Assembly (NCBI GenBank): GCA_964493205.1
Contig: CAZBMJ010000024.1
Location: forward strand, 1-34,605
Reading direction: 5' to 3'
DNA from: CAZBMJ01 sp964493205
Lineage (GTDB): Bacteria > Myxococcota > UBA727 > JABDBI01
DNA length: 34,605 nucleotides
Shown here: positions 8,083 through 16,800 of the stretch, in pieces
Layout of the letters: each line of letters begins with the position of its first letter
How positions within the stretch are numbered: the first letter of the stretch is position 1
The notes under the pieces: generated by a model
Databases searched by the model: none
What the model was told of the DNA's origin: nothing
Seen by the model: the letters and a program-made list of their open reading frames with translations, nothing else
Made by a program: the position numbers and the translations under genes

Positions 8083-8688
8083 ATGTCTCATCAAGTTCTT
8101 TCTCAAAGACAAATGATAAACCGAATATTTAAAGATTTATGCGGCTTTAGCATACCAAAAAATGAAGAACAAGTTATTAAAACCAGCAAAGGTTCGGCTG
8201 TTTATGGCGAAATAACGTTAGCTTCCATGGATAAACTTTTAAATAAACTTAACTTAGGCCCTAATGATTACTTTTATGATTTAGGTTCTGGCGTTGGCAA
8301 ATTAGTACTTTATACAGCTATTAATACGCCGGTTAAAAAATCTATTGGAATAGAATTATCAGAGTCGCGACATCAAGAAGCAAGTATTGCCTATAAAAGA
8401 TCTCTAGAATGGTTTCCCCAAGTAAAAAATAGGTCTATATTTGTAAATGACGATATTATGACAGCAAATATCAAGCAACCTTCAGTGATTTATACCTGTT
8501 CAACGGCATTTTCTATTAAATTTATGAAAGATCTAACACTTAGACTGGCTGCCATAAAAAATGATTTTCGCCTTGTAAGCTTGCAAGAACTTCCTAAAAA
8601 TAAAAATTTTGAATTAGAAGAAATACTCAAGTTAGACATGACTTGGGTGAGAAAAACACCTGTTTATGTTTATCAAAAAATACTTTGA
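8083..8688 (+). CDS. DOT1-like SAM-dependent methyltransferase
   Basis: Class I methyltransferase of 201 aa that resembles the catalytic core of the DOT1 histone-lysine methyltransferase family. YGE (residues 41-43) precedes a helix. Motif I follows as YDLGSGVGK (65-73), then the acidic end of the second strand in GIELS (89-93) and VNDDIM (121-126). The YGE plus DLGSGVGK combination is what suggests DOT1 rather than a generic methyltransferase. Bacterial members lack nucleosomes as substrates, so the target here is unknown. AGGAG precedes the ATG. It heads a plus-strand series with the SCP2, ferritin-like and TM2 genes. Confidence 0.75.
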   Translation: MSHQVLSQRQMINRIFKDLCGFSIPKNEEQVIKTSKGSAVYGEITLASMDKLLNKLNLGPNDYFYDLGSGVGKLVLYTAINTPVKKSIGIELSESRHQEASIAYKRSLEWFPQVKNRSIFVNDDIMTANIKQPSVIYTCSTAFSIKFMKDLTLRLAAIKNDFRLVSLQELPKNKNFELEEILKLDMTWVRKTPVYVYQKIL

Positions 8689-8753
8689 GGTTATTGTTAT
8701 TTTAAAATATATTTTTATCTTTTATGCTTACTTGTGTAACAAAAGAGGTAATC

Positions 8754-9062
8754 ATGACAACTCCCCAAACAATTTTTGATGAAATGAGTAAACGTTTAAC
8801 CAAAGAAAAAGCTCAAAAAATCAATACCACTTACTTATTCGATATTGCCGGCGAGAAATGGTTTGTTGATTTAACCAAAGATCAAGATTGGGTTAAAAAA
8901 TGTGATTCAGATGCCCAATGCACCATTATTGTTAAAGATTCTAACGATTGGGTCAAGCTTGCCAATGGTGATTTAAAACCAACCATGGCTTTCATGATGG
9001 GCAAGATTAAAGTAAAAGGCGATATGTCTTTAGCATTAAAACTACAATCTTTGCTTTCCTAA
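8754..9062 (+). CDS. SCP2 sterol-carrier-domain protein
   Basis: Small single-domain SCP2 protein of 102 aa, a lipid or acyl-CoA binding fold. Typical pattern: FDEMSKRL helix, then strands TTYLFDIAGEKWFVDL, CTIIVKDSNDWVKLANGDLKP and a closing helix in which FMMGKIKVKGDMSLALKL is highly characteristic. The ATG at 8754 is chosen over an in-frame upstream ATG at 8724 because GAGGT lies just before it. The ligand is unknown. Its proximity to a methyltransferase and a ferritin-like gene suggests one transcription unit, with a 65-base gap to the former. Confidence 0.88.
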   Translation: MTTPQTIFDEMSKRLTKEKAQKINTTYLFDIAGEKWFVDLTKDQDWVKKCDSDAQCTIIVKDSNDWVKLANGDLKPTMAFMMGKIKVKGDMSLALKLQSLLS

Positions 9063-9137
9063 ACCTACCCCGCTTGTAATATTTGTATATAAAAATAAGC
9101 ATAAGCTTTGATTTATGCAAATATTTGGCGGTTTTGA

Positions 9138-9710
9138 ATGCTAGAAATAAATATTTTAGAAATTATAAAAAAAATTACGCAAAAAGAGCATGCCAAGTTT
9201 TTAAATACACTGTCTTTTATGGAACTTTGTGGCGCTCAAAAAATCACGAAGGCTTTTGCATTTTTACCTAAAAGTAGTTTTATTTTAGAGCACATGGCAG
9301 AAGAATATAGGCATGCATTTTTTTTAAGAAAACTTGCTAATAAATTAGAAGTAATTAATGATTACGAAAATAATAATATTTTAAACAAAAAAAACAGTTT
9401 AAAATACATAAAAAATTTAGATTATAAAATATGTTTATTGTTTAAAAATAATAAAAATTTAGTTTATTATTCCTACTTACTAACAACTTATTGTATAGAA
9501 AAAAGAGCCATAGAATTTTATGATTTATATCAAAACATACTTGATAAAAATAATAATAATTTTAATATAAAATCTATCCTTAGTGAAGAAACAAAGCATT
9601 TAAACAACATAGAAGAGCTTATTGGTGCTACTAATTTTTTAGGTGCCTACAAGCAGAAAGCTTGTGAAATAGAAAATATATTATTTAGAAAATGGATTGA
9701 AAATTTTTAA
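9138..9710 (+). CDS. Ferritin-like (di-iron four-helix bundle) protein
   Basis: A 190-aa helical protein. The metal-ligand pattern of the ferritin-like superfamily can be read: E29, then E56xxH59 in EEYRHA, then E121 (or E126) in CIEKRAIEFY, then E151xxH154 in SEETKHL. This E / ExxH / E / ExxH arrangement is that of di-iron carboxylate proteins such as rubrerythrin and related oxygenases. No rubredoxin cysteines are present. The precise reaction is unknown. The ribosome site is weak (GGCGG upstream). The next gene starts 12 bases after its stop. Confidence 0.6.
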   Translation: MLEINILEIIKKITQKEHAKFLNTLSFMELCGAQKITKAFAFLPKSSFILEHMAEEYRHAFFLRKLANKLEVINDYENNNILNKKNSLKYIKNLDYKICLLFKNNKNLVYYSYLLTTYCIEKRAIEFYDLYQNILDKNNNNFNIKSILSEETKHLNNIEELIGATNFLGAYKQKACEIENILFRKWIENF

Positions 9711-9722
9711 CAGGTGAACAAC

Positions 9723-10160
9723 ATGAAAAATATTTGGATTTCTTATTTACTGGCAATATTGGGTTTACTTACCCCTATTTCTGGTTTGCATAGATTTTAT
9801 TTAGACAAAAAAATCTCTGGAATTATTTATTTATGCACCTATGGATTGTTTGGTATTGGAACAATCATTGATTTATTAAGAATGCCTTTTTTAGTTGATC
9901 GTTGCAATTTAAAGATACTTTTAAAAACTCACGAATTAAAATTGCTCGATCCACAAAAAGATATTTTGAAAATTGCTCAAAAAAACAATGGTGTAGTAAC
10001 TGTGGCAATGGTCAGTCTTGACTCAAATCTAAGCTTAGCTGAAAGTAAGAATTATTTAGAAAAAATGCATAAAGAAGGCTTTTGTAAAAAAGATATAGAC
10101 GAAGATGGCGTAGAAATTTTTATATTTTTAGGTTTAAAAGCTAAAAAGCCGTTATTTTAA
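9723..10160 (+). CDS. TM2-domain membrane protein with C-terminal winged-helix-like region
   Basis: A 145-aa protein with two hydrophobic helices joined by the TM2 signature: GLHRFYLDKKISGIIYL, then the second helix and IIDLLRM. The soluble C-terminal half (about 75-140) reads like a small winged helix (ILKIAQKNNG, then LSLAESKNYLEKMHKEGFC and a wing), often found fused to TM2. The ATG at 9723 is preferred to the GTG at 9714, as AGGTG sits seven bases before it. Its last 12 codons lie inside a 54-bp direct repeat that recurs at 12074-12127. Confidence 0.8.
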   Translation: MKNIWISYLLAILGLLTPISGLHRFYLDKKISGIIYLCTYGLFGIGTIIDLLRMPFLVDRCNLKILLKTHELKLLDPQKDILKIAQKNNGVVTVAMVSLDSNLSLAESKNYLEKMHKEGFCKKDIDEDGVEIFIFLGLKAKKPLF

Positions 10161-10177
10161 CCATTTATCGCAATTAT
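10124..10177. repeat. 54-bp perfect direct repeat, left copy
   Basis: Identical to 12074-12127 over all 54 bases. This copy contains the end and stop codon of the TM2 gene. Read on the minus strand it also contains an orphan copy of the last codons (Asn-Cys-Asp-Lys-Trp-Leu-Lys-stop) of the peptidase gene whose true end is at 12102. It bounds the inserted segment 10178-12073. Confidence 0.97.
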
Positions 10178-10285
10178 CAGCCTCCTTAATTCATCAATCG
10201 CAAAAAAAAAGTAAAAAGCAAACATAACTTATTATTTTTAATACTGAATTCAGATAAATATTATTATCTGTTTACAAGAATAACA

Positions 10286-10449
10286 TTTTACTTTATTGCT
10301 TACTGTATTTAATAAATTTTTAATATAAATGGTTAAATAAATATATGTTTTATGAATTATAAAAAAACTTAATGATCTATTGTTACGCTTTAATCGGAAT
10401 GTTAGGTTTTAGTTAGATTTATTAGCAAAATATAAATGGATTTTTAAAT
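10286..10449 (+). promoter_or_regulatory. Conserved leader of the lipoprotein family, copy 1
   Basis: About 165 bp up to the start codon is clearly similar to the region upstream of the second lipoprotein gene (17116-17288, minus strand). The shared parts include ATAAATGGTT, ATATATGTTTTAT(g/a)AATTATAAAAAA and a near-identical block ending AGCAAAATATAAATGGATTTTTAAA just before ATG. It presumably carries the promoter and 5' untranslated region; exact promoter boxes cannot be fixed in such AT-rich DNA. Positions 10178-10285 hold nothing recognisable. Confidence 0.65.
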
Positions 10450-12015
10450 ATGAATAATTTTTTTATTTTTCTTACTATTATTAGTACTTTATTGACTTTA
10501 GGTGCTTGTGAAGGCGGTAGTCCGTCAATTAATAAATCAAAAACAGGTTCTGAAAGTCAATCACCGCCACCACCAGAACCAGCAGCAGAACCAGCAGCAG
10601 CACCAAAACCAGAAGCTGCAGCAGAACCAGAACCAGCAGCAGCACCAAAACCAGCAGCAGAACCAAAACCAGCAGCAGAACCAAAACCAGCAGCAGAGCA
10701 CCAGAACCAGCAGCAGCACCAGAACCAGCAGCAGCCACCAGAACCAGCAGCAGCACCAGAACCAGCAGCAGCACCAAAACCAGCAGCAGCACCAAAACCA
10801 GCAGCACCAGCAGTGCCAGCAGAAATACCTGCACCAGAACCTAAAACTACAAAAGCAGGATCAACACTAGAAAAGCACGAACCAACTAAATTATCAAACT
10901 CAATGCTTATTGAAGAACTAAATAGTATTATAGAAAAAAAAGATATAACTAAAAAACAAAAATATGTAGCTCTATTTGTTAAAAACATAGCTCAAAAATA
11001 CACCATTTATTATCAGATAAAAAAAGGTGAAAGAGAGTTTTATTTTTCTAAACCATTATGTACGAATGACTACGTGTATGCCATAGCTTTTACAAGACTT
11101 TTAGCTGATGATAATAGTAAATGCAATCTAAATCCTAAAACGTGGGTAGCTAGAATATTTTATCGTTCTAATAGCAATGGTGCCTGGCGTTTTACTAAAG
11201 GTTCTTATGATAGTATTTATGAAAAAGGGGTTCACTATACTCAATCTTCAAGACCGCAGAGATTTCTAAACGAATTTTTAGAATCCAAAGATATGGATAA
11301 TTGTACTATTGTAGAAAAAGATCCAATTAAATCTGACTTTGCATTTACTTACATGCAAAGTGAAGATGATATTAGAACTATGAAAGATGATTTGATCGGT
11401 AATTCCTGCAGTGTTGTAGAAAATAAAGAACTAGCTAGTCCAGATATAGGGTGGTATTTTCAAATAAATTTAGAAAATGGATCAGGTTTACATAAACAAA
11501 ACGATAGTTTTAAAACCGAAGCTAGTGCAAAAGATTTTCCTACAGGTTTTTTTCCTACCAACTTTTCTAACCCAAGCTATACCTACAGCACTTCTCACAC
11601 ATTATTATCACCTAAAAATGAACCCTCAAATCCATTAAATATCTCTTTTAAAAAGGATATTAATGTTAAAGTGTTCATGGGTAAATTAGATGAACGAGAG
11701 GTTGAATGGCATTTTGCTTATCAAGAAGGTACTAAAAATCCTTGGATTTATTTAGTGCGTTTTAAAGATAGCCAAACAAATTCTTACGGAGGTGATGATG
11801 AAATTATTGATACGGGCTCTATTACTATAAAGCCTGTAGAATATTCCACTCAACTTCAAAATATTCCTTGGACAGATACGAAACCAGAAACCATAAATAC
11901 TTGGGGAGAATTTAAAGAAATTAGAACTAAAACGACTCTTTATATTGACATTCGCAACTGGTTAAGCAAATGGCCATTAATGCAACCATTTATAAAGGCT
12001 TCTGAGGGCTCGTAA
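10450..12015 (+). CDS. Lipoprotein with Pro/Ala-rich repeat linker, unknown body
   Basis: A 521-aa lipoprotein. The signal peptide ends in a lipobox LGAC with C20 as the lipidated residue. Residues about 37-130 are low complexity, made of PEPAAAPKPAA-type repeats that probably form an extended spacer crossing the cell wall or surface layer. Within it lies a stretch reading HQNQQQ (encoded about 10699-10738). That stretch is the same DNA repeat read in another frame, entered and left by two compensating indels. The globular part (about 145-521) has five or more cysteines and aromatic-rich motifs such as WVARIFYRSNSNGAWRFTKGSYDS; I do not recognise the family. The signal peptide and upstream DNA match those of the lipoprotein at 13805-17115. 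The gene lies in a segment flanked by 54-bp direct repeats. Confidence 0.8.
   Translation: MNNFFIFLTIISTLLTLGACEGGSPSINKSKTGSESQSPPPPEPAAEPAAAPKPEAAAEPEPAAAPKPAAEPKPAAEPKPAAEHQNQQQHQNQQQPPEPAAAPEPAAAPKPAAAPKPAAPAVPAEIPAPEPKTTKAGSTLEKHEPTKLSNSMLIEELNSIIEKKDITKKQKYVALFVKNIAQKYTIYYQIKKGEREFYFSKPLCTNDYVYAIAFTRLLADDNSKCNLNPKTWVARIFYRSNSNGAWRFTKGSYDSIYEKGVHYTQSSRPQRFLNEFLESKDMDNCTIVEKDPIKSDFAFTYMQSEDDIRTMKDDLIGNSCSVVENKELASPDIGWYFQINLENGSGLHKQNDSFKTEASAKDFPTGFFPTNFSNPSYTYSTSHTLLSPKNEPSNPLNISFKKDINVKVFMGKLDEREVEWHFAYQEGTKNPWIYLVRFKDSQTNSYGGDDEIIDTGSITIKPVEYSTQLQNIPWTDTKPETINTWGEFKEIRTKTTLYIDIRNWLSKWPLMQPFIKASEGS
10570..10810 (+). repeat. Low-complexity CCAGCAGCA-type coding repeat
   Basis: Irregular tandem units built from CCA-GCA-GCA and CCA-GAA or CCA-AAA codons. 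Every frame on both strands stays open across it, which produces spurious reading frames. Slippage here has evidently changed both length and frame. Confidence 0.85.
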
Positions 12016-12073
12016 GACAGAGCCGTACATCTAATTAAGGGCAATACATTATATAACACTATATCAAAATAAA

Positions 12074-12127
12074 ATTTTTAGGTTTAAAAGCTAAAAAGCC
12101 GTTATTTTAACCATTTATCGCAATTAT
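12074..12127. repeat. 54-bp perfect direct repeat, right copy
   Basis: Identical to 10124-10177, exactly 1950 bp away. This copy contains the true 3' end of the M61-like peptidase gene (minus strand). Read on the plus strand it also contains an orphan copy of the last codons of the TM2 gene (FLGLKAKKPLF and stop). Removing one copy and the DNA between them would restore two convergent genes overlapping at their stops. Confidence 0.97.
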
Positions 12128-13664
12128 AGTCGCCATACATAGAATTTTTGTAATAAAATATAGCATTAGTAATATATTGAGCTGCTTGTCTAAAATAAGT
12201 TGTCTTTTTAGTAGTTAACTCTTTACAACCAGCAAGCTTAGTGGGGTTTATAAACTCGCCATTTATAATTTTTGTCAAATAAGGCTTAATACCATTACTT
12301 AAATACTTTTTAAAAATAGTATCTAATTCATCTATACTAAAATTTTTAGATTGACCGTTATTTCTAGCTTCATCCAACATGTCTTTTATAACGTTATCTA
12401 ATGAATATTTAAAATTAGAAGCTATTTTAATATCTTTATTTAGATTAATAGCCATCAGTTCACCTTGTTGATAAGGTAATTTTTCTAATTCTATGCTAGA
12501 TGATTCTTTTTTATACATACGACTAACTAACCCACTAAGGCTCGTGTTTTTTTCACTAGATAAAGAATAATTTTCAAGTTCTCTATTTAAACTGTTAAAA
12601 TAGTTATTTTCACTTATTAATCCAGCTCTATAAGCCATAACCCTACCGTAATAATCGCTAAAGCCTTCAGTAAACCATTTTCCATCTATTTTGCCACGCT
12701 CTTGGCCTACCATTATCTTTTTACCGATCCACATATGCATAAGCTCATGTGAAATTAGCTCATTCATTTCTGGTAGCAATGGACAATCTTGTGGAAAATA
12801 TGCCCTAAAAGAATTTTGATGAGCAGTACCAGCATAACGAACACGGGAAGAACACTCTTTATCCAGCGATAAAAAGCTTACTAAAAAATAGGGAAAATTA
12901 TTATCATTCCAAGTATTACGCTGAATGGTAATTAGTTTATTTACCATAGCAATCAAATCAGTATCATTAAACTTATTCCAGTAGCCGTTAAAAGCAATAT
13001 GAATTGGATTATTATTTATGGCTATTTTTTTATATCTAATATCATCTCCACCAACAAATAGTCCATCCCATAATTTATTTAATGAAGATGAAAAGTTTTG
13101 TCTTTTGTCAAAAGCACCAAAACTATTTAAAATATAAAATTTCTCGTTTACGTTCCAGTTAATACTAATATTAAAATCACTATCAGCATCAAGAGCTATG
13201 GGCGTGATCAGAAGCATTGATCCAACAAATTGAAAATAATTATCTCTAATAATAGATGCAGAAAAATTTTCTTTTATAAGAGGCTTTACTAAATATCTTA
13301 AAGTAACTCTAGAGTCACCATCGGTTTTTATGAGCTTAATATAAGGCAATTTCTCATGGGAAAACAGCTCTCCATTAGTTACTTGCAAATCTTCTATTTG
13401 ATCAAAAAGCCTATCTTGACGCATAAAATTATTTGGTAACTGTAACCCAAAGCGTTGCCTTGGAATGCTAAAAGATTCTTCAATTATTAAACGGGGTTCG
13501 TTATTTTTAAAGCCATAGGAGATATCTATATTAAAATTCATCATAGATATTTCTTCTTTGCTCAAAAAACTTTCTTCATATGGACCTATAGTGTTCTCTT
13601 GGCTGCAAGATAGAACTATTACCAATAATAGTACACTAAATACAGCACCATAGATCCATTTCAT
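12102..13664 (-). CDS. M61-like zinc metallopeptidase, lipoprotein
   Basis: A 520-aa membrane-anchored metallopeptidase. The signal peptide has a lipobox VLSC with C20. The zinc motif HELMH is at 306-310 and the likely third ligand is E333 in KWFTEGFSDYYG. The spacing and the WFTEGF..YY context fit the M61 (glycyl aminopeptidase-like) branch of the gluzincins better than M1, where the glutamate is 19 residues after the second histidine. The N-terminal 240 residues are beta-rich, like the M1/M61 N-terminal domain. There is no visible PDZ domain, which many M61 enzymes have. It lies downstream of the large repeat lipoprotein on the same strand, so shared expression is possible. Its substrate is unknown. 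Confidence 0.82.
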   Translation of the reverse strand: MKWIYGAVFSVLLLVIVLSCSQENTIGPYEESFLSKEEISMMNFNIDISYGFKNNEPRLIIEESFSIPRQRFGLQLPNNFMRQDRLFDQIEDLQVTNGELFSHEKLPYIKLIKTDGDSRVTLRYLVKPLIKENFSASIIRDNYFQFVGSMLLITPIALDADSDFNISINWNVNEKFYILNSFGAFDKRQNFSSSLNKLWDGLFVGGDDIRYKKIAINNNPIHIAFNGYWNKFNDTDLIAMVNKLITIQRNTWNDNNFPYFLVSFLSLDKECSSRVRYAGTAHQNSFRAYFPQDCPLLPEMNELISHELMHMWIGKKIMVGQERGKIDGKWFTEGFSDYYGRVMAYRAGLISENNYFNSLNRELENYSLSSEKNTSLSGLVSRMYKKESSSIELEKLPYQQGELMAINLNKDIKIASNFKYSLDNVIKDMLDEARNNGQSKNFSIDELDTIFKKYLSNGIKPYLTKIINGEFINPTKLAGCKELTTKKTTYFRQAAQYITNAIFYYKNSMYGDYNCDKWLK

Positions 13665-13751
13665 TATTGCACCACATTTTAACCAAAAAGATGTGGCTAT
13701 ATGTAGTAATTAATGCTACCTTGTGCAAGTTTAATAAATATATTTATAATT

Positions 13752-13790
13752 GTTTGATTTTATTTATATTTTTTAACATTAAAATCAAAC
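13752..13790. repeat. AT-rich inverted repeat between two lipoprotein genes
   Basis: Perfect 11-bp arms, GTTTGATTTTA (13752-13762) and TAAAATCAAAC (13780-13790), with a 17-base loop. It begins 14 bases after the stop of the large repeat lipoprotein gene. It may slow or end transcription, but no T-run follows on the minus strand, so a standard terminator is not supported. Confidence 0.55.
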
Positions 13791-13804
13791 GAGTTAGAAA
13801 ATTT

Positions 13805-16800
13805 TTAAACTTGTATGACATTGTAATTTTTTATGTTCTCTAACACTTTTTTGCCATTTTCAGTATTAAAATATTCTTTAAATGTTTTATACGTGCTCAA
13901 TGTTTCTATAAGATCGCATATAGAATTATATGGTTCTTCACTATTATATCCTACCTTTTTGTTTTCAAGATCAAATTTTGTGATTAGTTTTTTTAGGTCA
14001 TCTAAATCTATCAACTTACTTAGATCTTTTTTAGTGTGTCTTATTTCTAATAACCATTTATCTAATTTTTCATTATCAAAATTGTAATTTATTGAATTTG
14101 TTATCAATTTTCTTAAACTTTCATCAGGCAATTTATCTATAAAACTTAATCTTGAAATAAGCTTATTTTTATATGGATGATCGATTAAATTACGATTAGA
14201 TATCAATGCCTCAATAATTTCTGTATTTGTTTCTTGATTATCTTTATCTATGGAATCTTTTACATTTAACATCAACATTTTTTGAAAATAATCTGTATCA
14301 TTTTTGGTAATAAATACATCTAATGACAAATTTATTATTTTTTTAATACGTTCTTTTGTATTCACTACATTATTAATATAATTATCAAAAAAGTCTTGTC
14401 TTTTTTGTTTTAAGTTGGTTTGAATGATATTTTTATTCTTTTCATCTATCCTGTAATTAGTGATTTTATTTGCATCATTAAGTTGTTTTAAATGATACCT
14501 TTTATCTGATTCTTTTTGTGCCTTATCATAAAGTTTTGATGCTTCATCACTTAGCTTGACAGATATTTTTTCTTTAAATTCCACTTCTTCATAAATGCTA
14601 AATTTACTATAATTACCATATTCTAAAACCATATCTAATTTAGAAATCATCTTATCTTCATCTGTACCTGAGGTTTTAGTATCAATCCAATCAAATTCTT
14701 TATCTAAAATATCACCTAAAACATTAGCTTCTTTTATAGATGTAATAATTTCTTGAGTAGATTTATTAGTATCTATCTGAGCATAAAGTGCTATAGCTTT
14801 ACTTCGTTTGATGTCCCAAAGGGTTTTATCAAATTTAGTAATCAAATCTTGTATTTCTTTTTTAGCACTAGTAAGTTCATTGAAATTACTATACTCGTTA
14901 TCAATTAGATTTTTAATACTTTCGATCTTATTTTTATCTTCTTTTAAGCTATTAGGTCTGTCTTTATTAGCATAAAGTTTTGATGCTTTATTTACTAAAG
15001 ATTGCAATTCTTGTTTTATTTTTTTAATACTATTTTTATCTTGAACACTAAGTTTTTCGAATTCTTCTTTAGCCAATCTATCTGCTTCTTCTTTAGCTAT
15101 TCTATCGGCTTCTTCTTTAGCCAATCTGTCAGCTTCTTCTTTAGCTATTCTATCGGCTTCTTCTTTAGCTATTCTATCTGCTTCTTCTTTAAAATCTTTG
15201 TTAGCTCCAGCTAATGCTGTAAGTGCAGTAATAACTTCATCTTCCTTTTTTGCATCACTAACAGCTGTTGCAGCTTTATCTATGGCAGCTTTGAATATAG
15301 CTTTTATATTATTATATAAAGCATCATATTTTTTATCATCATACAAGTTTTGAGCTTGTTTAATTTCATTATTCAATGCTTCATATTTATTATTTTCAAG
15401 ACTTTGTCTTCTAGCTTGCTCCTTTTTAATAATTTCAATAACATTATTAACTCCACCATCGTTTTCAGCTTTTTGAGCATCTGTAAGCTTATCAATGGCA
15501 TTTAAAGCAGTTTCTAGTTTTTCTTTTGTTACTTCTGTATCATCATCAATATTATCTTTAAATAGATTGTATAAAGCTAGAGCATTTAATTTTTTAGTAT
15601 TTTCATCAGCAACTCTTTTTTCTTCAGCCAATCTGTCTGCTTCTTCTTTAGCTATTCTATCGGCTTCTTCTTTAGCCAATCTGTCTGCTTCTTCTTTAGC
15701 TATTCTATCGGCTTCTTCTTTAGCCAATNNNNNNNNNNNNNNNNNNNNNNNNNNNNNNNNNNNNNNNNNNNNNNNNNNNNNNNNNNNNNNNNNNNNNNNN
15801 NNNNNNNNNNNNNNNNNNNNNNNNNNNNTTCTTTAAAATCTTTGTTAGCTCCAGCTAATGCTGTAAGTGCAGTAATAACTTCATCTTCCTTTTTTGCATC
15901 ACTAACAGCTGTTGCAGCTTTATCTATGGCAGCTTTGAATATAGCTTTTATATTATTATATAAAGCATCATATTTTTTATCATCATACAAGTTTTGAGCT
16001 TGTTTAATTTCATTATTCAATGCTTCATATTTATTATTTTCAAGACTTTGTCTTCTAGCTTGCTCCTTTTTAATAATTTCAATAACATTATTAACTCCAC
16101 CATCGTTTTCAGCTTTTTGAGCATCTGTAAGCTTATCAATGGCATTTAAAGCAGTTTCTAGTTTTTCTTTTGTTACTTCTGTATCATCATCAATATTATC
16201 TTTAAATAGATTGTATAAAGCTAGAGCATTTAATTTTTTAGTATTTTCATCAGCAACTCTTTTTTCTTCAGCCAATCTGTCTGCTTCTTCTTTAGCTATT
16301 CTATCGGCTTCTTCTTTAGCCAATCTGTCTGCTTCTTCTTTAGCCAATCTATCCGCTTCTTCTTTAAAATCTTTGTTAGCTCCAGCTAATGCTGTAAGTG
16401 CAGTAATAACTTCATCTTCCTTTTTTGCATCACTAACAGCTGTTGCAGCTTTATCTATGGCAGCTTTGAATATAGCTTTTATATTATTATATAAAGCATC
16501 ATATTTTTTATCATCATACAAGTTTTGAGCTTGTTTAATTTCATTATTCAATGCTTCATATTTATTATTTTCAAGACTTTGTCTTCTAGCTTGCTCCTTT
16601 TTAATAATTTCAATAACATTATTAACTCCACCATCGTTTTCAGCTTTTTGAGCATCTGTAAGCTTATCAATGGCATTTAAAGCAGTTTCTAGTTTTTCTT
16701 TTGTTACTTCTGTATCATCATCAATATTATCTTTAAATAGATTGTATAAAGCTAGAGCATTTAATTTTTTAGTATTTTCATCAGCAACTCTTTTTTCTTC

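Noticed and set aside
10529..10988. Open frames on the minus strand and in another plus frame across the Pro/Ala repeat
   Set aside because: Products are Leu/Val or Gly/Ala or Gln/His runs from a stop-free repeat. Only the lipoprotein frame has a signal peptide and a long non-repetitive body.
12007..12024. GGCTC / GAGCC hairpin over the lipoprotein stop as a terminator
   Set aside because: Five-base stem and no T-run follows. Too weak to list.
15700..15728. Short end (WLKKKPIE) after the N run as the real C-terminus of the right-hand lipoprotein part
   Set aside because: It is an out-of-frame reading of the KEEADRLA array caused by the placeholder gap length. Both parts belong to one gene ending at 13805.
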